A stretch of DNA of 25,046 nt from positions 1 to 25,046 of the forward strand of contig DBSW01000115.1 in NCBI GenBank assembly GCA_002306745.1, written 5' to 3'. The translations under genes and the position numbers were made by a program. Of this stretch, positions 22,556 to 25,046 are shown one piece after another; position 1 is the stretch's first letter, and each line of letters starts with the position of its first letter. The notes beneath the pieces were generated by a model, which was given only the letters and a program-made list of their open reading frames with translations, made no database searches and was not told the DNA's origin. The stretch is from Dehalococcoidia bacterium UBA1332 (GTDB lineage: Bacteria; Chloroflexota; Dehalococcoidia; Lucifugimonadales; Lucifugimonadaceae).

Positions 22556-23488
22556 TTAAAGCAAGATCACGCATCTGCCTCGTGTCCCACCAGCTTCTAG
22601 TTTCTGGTGGGCTTCTGTAGCCTGCTCAGCAGCGAAAGTTTCTGCAACTCGTAAAGTAAGGGTTCCGTCATCAACTTGTTTACTTAGTTGGTCGAGAAGA
22701 TCAGAGCGTTGAAAATAATCACTCACCGACGTTCTATGGAACTTGATATCCCGTTCTGCGGTTCCTTCCCAGTATCTGACTGAAGCGAAACTGCCACCGT
22801 CTTTTATAGCGCCAACTGCCAACTCATTTTGCACTGCTCCATCCGCAAGTCCATCAACGCCTTCAGGCATAACTTTTCTAATTTGTTCAGAGATATCGTC
22901 GCCTCGTGGAACGACTATGTCAGCCCCTAATTCAGTGACCAGTTCCCTGTCTTTTGTAGATGAATCAGCTATTACTTTAAGACCTTCGGCTTTAGCAAGT
23001 TGTACCACGTACCCTCCGTAGCAACCTGCAGATCCAGTTACACCGATGGTTTGTCCGCTGTGTAATCCAAGTTGATCAAGCGATTGCCTTGCCGTCAAAG
23101 CGTTCATTGACAAAGTGGAAGCTTCCACGATAGATGCGTTTTTTGGTGCAGGAGATACAGCATCGACTGGCAGCACAATATTTTCTCTGTATGAACCATG
23201 GCCGTCTCTTGGCAAAGTCATTGCAATTACGGGGTCACCGATTCTGAAATCTGTTTTTGTGTCGGGTCCTATTTCATCTATGTGCCCAGCTAAATCCATA
23301 CCTACAATAAATGGTTCAGGGTTATTTTGATCGAATTTCTTTCCTACACGTAGCATGGTGTCCACAGGATTTACAGCCACCGCTTTTATCCTGATACGCA
23401 CCTGATTCCTTTCTGCATGAACTTCCGGAAGTTCAACGATCTGTAGCACTTCTGGTCCGCCTGCTTCGAGGATTCCTATCGCACGCAT
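22556..23488 (-). CDS. Quinone oxidoreductase-like MDR protein (zinc-free)
   Basis: This 310-residue medium-chain dehydrogenase/reductase is of the quinone oxidoreductase/enoyl reductase type. The start MRAIGILEAGGPEVLQIVE is typical. VAVNPVDTMLR (37-47) replaces the catalytic zinc Cys, and no structural-zinc cysteine cluster is present, so it should be metal-free and NADPH-dependent. The nucleotide motif is VTGSAGCYGGYV (150-161), with alanine/glycine spacing like the AxxGxxG of this group. Residues SS (176-177) near the end of strand 2 favour NADP. It probably reduces an activated double bond or quinone. The ATG has AAAGG 7 nt upstream. It is the last gene of the minus-strand series and is 110 bp from the MBL gene. 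Confidence 0.87.
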   Translation of the reverse strand: MRAIGILEAGGPEVLQIVELPEVHAERNQVRIRIKAVAVNPVDTMLRVGKKFDQNNPEPFIVGMDLAGHIDEIGPDTKTDFRIGDPVIAMTLPRDGHGSYRENIVLPVDAVSPAPKNASIVEASTLSMNALTARQSLDQLGLHSGQTIGVTGSAGCYGGYVVQLAKAEGLKVIADSSTKDRELVTELGADIVVPRGDDISEQIRKVMPEGVDGLADGAVQNELAVGAIKDGGSFASVRYWEGTAERDIKFHRTSVSDYFQRSDLLDQLSKQVDDGTLTLRVAETFAAEQATEAHQKLEAGGTRGRCVILL

Positions 23489-23598
23489 GCTTTTGCCTTT
23501 CTTTGATCAATGTGTTCTCTCACATTGATTTTGTCCGATGCTTTTTAGTTAATCTGGATTTTAGGTCTTGTCTGATATTAAACCCAAAATATCAATAG

Positions 23599-24531
23599 TT
23601 AATGACGATGTATATGTGGGTGTACTTCAGGCCCATGCGGAGGGTTGTCGTGGCTATGATCGTGTTTACGCCAATCATAAGTCATCAATTCGTCGGTTAG
23701 AGTGACTTCTCCATTGAACACAGTTTTTATTTCCGTGATTCCTCTTTGGCGGTTTTCTGGTGCTGCAAGATCGGGGCCAACGTGTACGAGAAATAACTCT
23801 TTGACTCCTGCCTCAGCTGCCATTTCAGCAGCACCCAGTGTTCCAGTTTGACCTATATCTGCAGGTCTCCTGGAGTCATATACTGATTCAAAGTTCCCGC
23901 ACATAGACACCAGTACATCCGCACCATGTGCCAGATCGACGATTTTCTCGCATGGTTCAGTGTCACCTGTAAAGACTATAGATCCCTCTGATGTATCTAA
24001 GCGATATGCAAGAGAATCATGGTAAGGCTCCACATGTTCCGCTGGGGCAGCAGTTACTTCAAAATCGTTACCGGTAAAAACAGTCCCTGGGCCAACATCT
24101 TTTGCGATTACGTTCATGCGTGGCCTTGGGAGTATTCCACCTCTAATTTGATAAGTAGATTTGCTAAGGGGATGGTTTGTACGAGCATTTATGTCGTATG
24201 CGAAGGCACCTTTTTCTCCGACTAATCTTTCGGTAATCGATTCGGTGTTATTCGGGCCGAATGCTCTTAGTGGGTTTTCTTTGCCCACGCTTTCATCCCA
24301 TCTCGTCATCATGAAACACGGGTAATCAACGTCGTGGTCGAAGTGATGATGTGTAAAAAATAAATAGTCGATGTCGAGTGGATGCAATCCTTTTTGTGTC
24401 ATTTTGTAGGTTGTGGCAGGCCCGCAATCGAACATAATTTTCTTGCCGCCAACGTCGACTATGTATGAGGAACCATATCGATCTTTTCTAGGTCTAGGTC
24501 CACCCGAAGATAAAACGTGTAATTTCGCCAA
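23599..24531 (-). CDS. Metallo-beta-lactamase-fold hydrolase with His-rich tail
   Basis: This 310-residue protein has the RNase Z-like/MBL fold. The dinuclear zinc site is complete: THHHFDHD (His61, His63, Asp65, His66), AEHVEPYHDSLAY (His166), VFTGDTEPC (Asp190) and LVHVGP (His250). It begins directly with a strand-loop (KLHVLSSGGPRPRKDRYGSS), so it should be cytosolic. The last 21 residues (290-310) contain eight histidines, an unusual tail that could bind extra zinc or nickel. The hydrolysed bond is unknown; this branch includes phosphodiesterases, arylsulfatases and lactonases. The start is TTG, with AGGA 6 nt upstream on the minus strand. Neighbours on the same strand are the QOR-like gene (downstream) and acetamidase (upstream). 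Confidence 0.88.
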   Translation of the reverse strand: MAKLHVLSSGGPRPRKDRYGSSYIVDVGGKKIMFDCGPATTYKMTQKGLHPLDIDYLFFTHHHFDHDVDYPCFMMTRWDESVGKENPLRAFGPNNTESITERLVGEKGAFAYDINARTNHPLSKSTYQIRGGILPRPRMNVIAKDVGPGTVFTGNDFEVTAAPAEHVEPYHDSLAYRLDTSEGSIVFTGDTEPCEKIVDLAHGADVLVSMCGNFESVYDSRRPADIGQTGTLGAAEMAAEAGVKELFLVHVGPDLAAPENRQRGITEIKTVFNGEVTLTDELMTYDWRKHDHSHDNPPHGPEVHPHIHRH

Positions 24532-24537
24532 TATTTG

Positions 24538-24541
24538 TCCT
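24538..24541 (-). promoter_or_regulatory. Ribosome binding site deciding a TTG start
   Basis: AGGA (within AGGCAGGA) on the minus strand, with a 6 nt spacer to TTG at 24531. It supports the TTG start of the MBL gene. Confidence 0.55.
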
Positions 24542-24628
24542 GCCTAAGTAATCAGTTTTCTATATTCAAGCGCATCCAAAATAACGTTAGAGGTACTCTA
24601 AAGGGATGTCCGTCTACCGGTATTTTGA

Positions 24629-25046
24629 CTAGAGGTTAGCCTTCGGTATTTTCAACGCTAAAGAACCGGCTACTGTTACTACGTCGTAAATTCCCACCAT
24701 TCCTATGAGCATGTGTGCGGCCCATTCCTCCCATTCGTATTCAGATACCAGCCATTCGACCATGTCACTTGTCGCGAGTTGTAGCCCGCGATTCATTGAA
24801 CTTGAAAATTCAGCTTGGCTGCCTACGCTGATTATGTGGTCATCCGTTTCCACTCTAACGCCTTGAAGCCCAGATCCTTTGTTTACTGAAACCGAGAATT
24901 CAACGTCCATAGAAGTTTCTACTCCGGACCCTAAGGGTTCTCCATCCCCCTGCAGTGCATGCCCGTCTCCAACGTACAAATATGCTCCTTCGTGGTATAC
25001 GGGTAGATGGACTATAGAATTTTCTTTAATTTCGTTGTAGTCAATA
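24629..25046 (-). CDS. Acetamidase/formamidase family protein, C-terminal part
   Basis: The frame is open on the minus strand to the window end, so the gene is partial and starts beyond 25046. Reading inward it gives HLPVYHEGAYLYVGDGHALQGDGE, wherein VGDGHALQGDGE is the signature of the FmdA/AmdA family (PF03069), zinc-dependent hydrolases that release ammonia from acetamide or formamide. MDVEFSVSV, GVRVETDDHIISVG, MVEWLVSEYEWEEWAAHMLIG and the C-terminal IPKANL complete the match. The first part of the enzyme, with other metal ligands, is not in the window. A TTG at 24979 is internal and is not the start. The natural amide is unknown. It leads the minus-strand series with MBL and QOR. Confidence 0.9.
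   Translation of the reverse strand, partial: IDYNEIKENSIVHLPVYHEGAYLYVGDGHALQGDGEPLGSGVETSMDVEFSVSVNKGSGLQGVRVETDDHIISVGSQAEFSSSMNRGLQLATSDMVEWLVSEYEWEEWAAHMLIGMVGIYDVVTVAGSLALKIPKANL

Noticed and set aside
1..25046. CRISPR array, tRNA, rRNA, insertion sequence or prophage
   Set aside because: No regular repeat-spacer pattern, no tRNA-like T-loop with matching stems, no transposase or integrase frame and no flanking inverted repeats were seen.

Overview
The window is a 25 kb piece of an AT-leaning bacterial chromosome. It is dense with catabolic genes and has no rRNA, tRNA, CRISPR array or recognisable transposase. The gene content best fits a free-living marine bacterium of the SAR202 type (Chloroflexota). 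It holds four divergent mandelate-racemase/muconate-lactonizing-type enolase-superfamily paralogues within about 7 kb, plus MlrC, M19 and M24 peptidases, acetamidase, several MDR/SDR oxidoreductases, small dimeric alpha/beta-barrel proteins and lipoproteins. Enolase-superfamily expansion is a known feature of SAR202 genomes. The assignment is an inference from gene content and was not checked by phylogeny.

Layout. Bases 1-505 hold the 3' end of an M19 dipeptidase. A minus-strand zinc alcohol dehydrogenase-like gene (751-1827) and an APH/choline-kinase-fold phosphotransferase (1956-2843) follow. Bases 3223-6766 carry plus-strand RidA, a PsbP-like lipoprotein, a decayed sulfatase start (4772-4915), a small alpha/beta-barrel protein and a YHYH-domain lipoprotein. 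Bases 7039-15941 form a carbohydrate/acid-sugar region: a 32-residue membrane peptide, an agarase-like TIM-barrel protein without the usual catalytic glutamates, enolase paralogue 1, an SDR, a DCC thiol-disulfide protein, enolase paralogue 2, a tiny lipoprotein, an ABM-like protein, and the tandem enolase paralogues 3 and 4. Bases 16050-18298 hold a SMUG1-type uracil-DNA glycosylase, a membrane-anchored protein and a solitary beta-class DNA methyltransferase. After another lipoprotein (18357-18857), a plus-strand series (19031-22540) encodes a Cys-tailed mini-protein, an SRPBCC protein, an MlrC-family metallopeptidase and an M24 peptidase. It converges with a minus-strand series (22556-25046) of a quinone oxidoreductase-like MDR, a His-tailed metallo-beta-lactamase-fold hydrolase and an acetamidase/formamidase cut by the window end.

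How the genes may work together (inference). The agarase-like protein, the lost sulfatase and the enolase paralogues, with SDR and ADH partners, look like machinery for taking apart modified sugars or sugar acids and passing them through dehydration and oxidation. The flanking M19, MlrC, M24 and acetamidase genes point to scavenging of unusual peptides and amides. Most genes are single units or pairs rather than long operons.

Translation starts are unusual: at least seven genes are best read from TTG, five of them behind a clear Shine-Dalgarno sequence. I did not find a complete new multi-gene defence or biosynthetic system. The most original items are the agarase-like protein with altered catalytic positions, the four enolase active-site variants, the His-rich tail of the metallo-beta-lactamase protein, and two very small proteins (32 and 61 residues).
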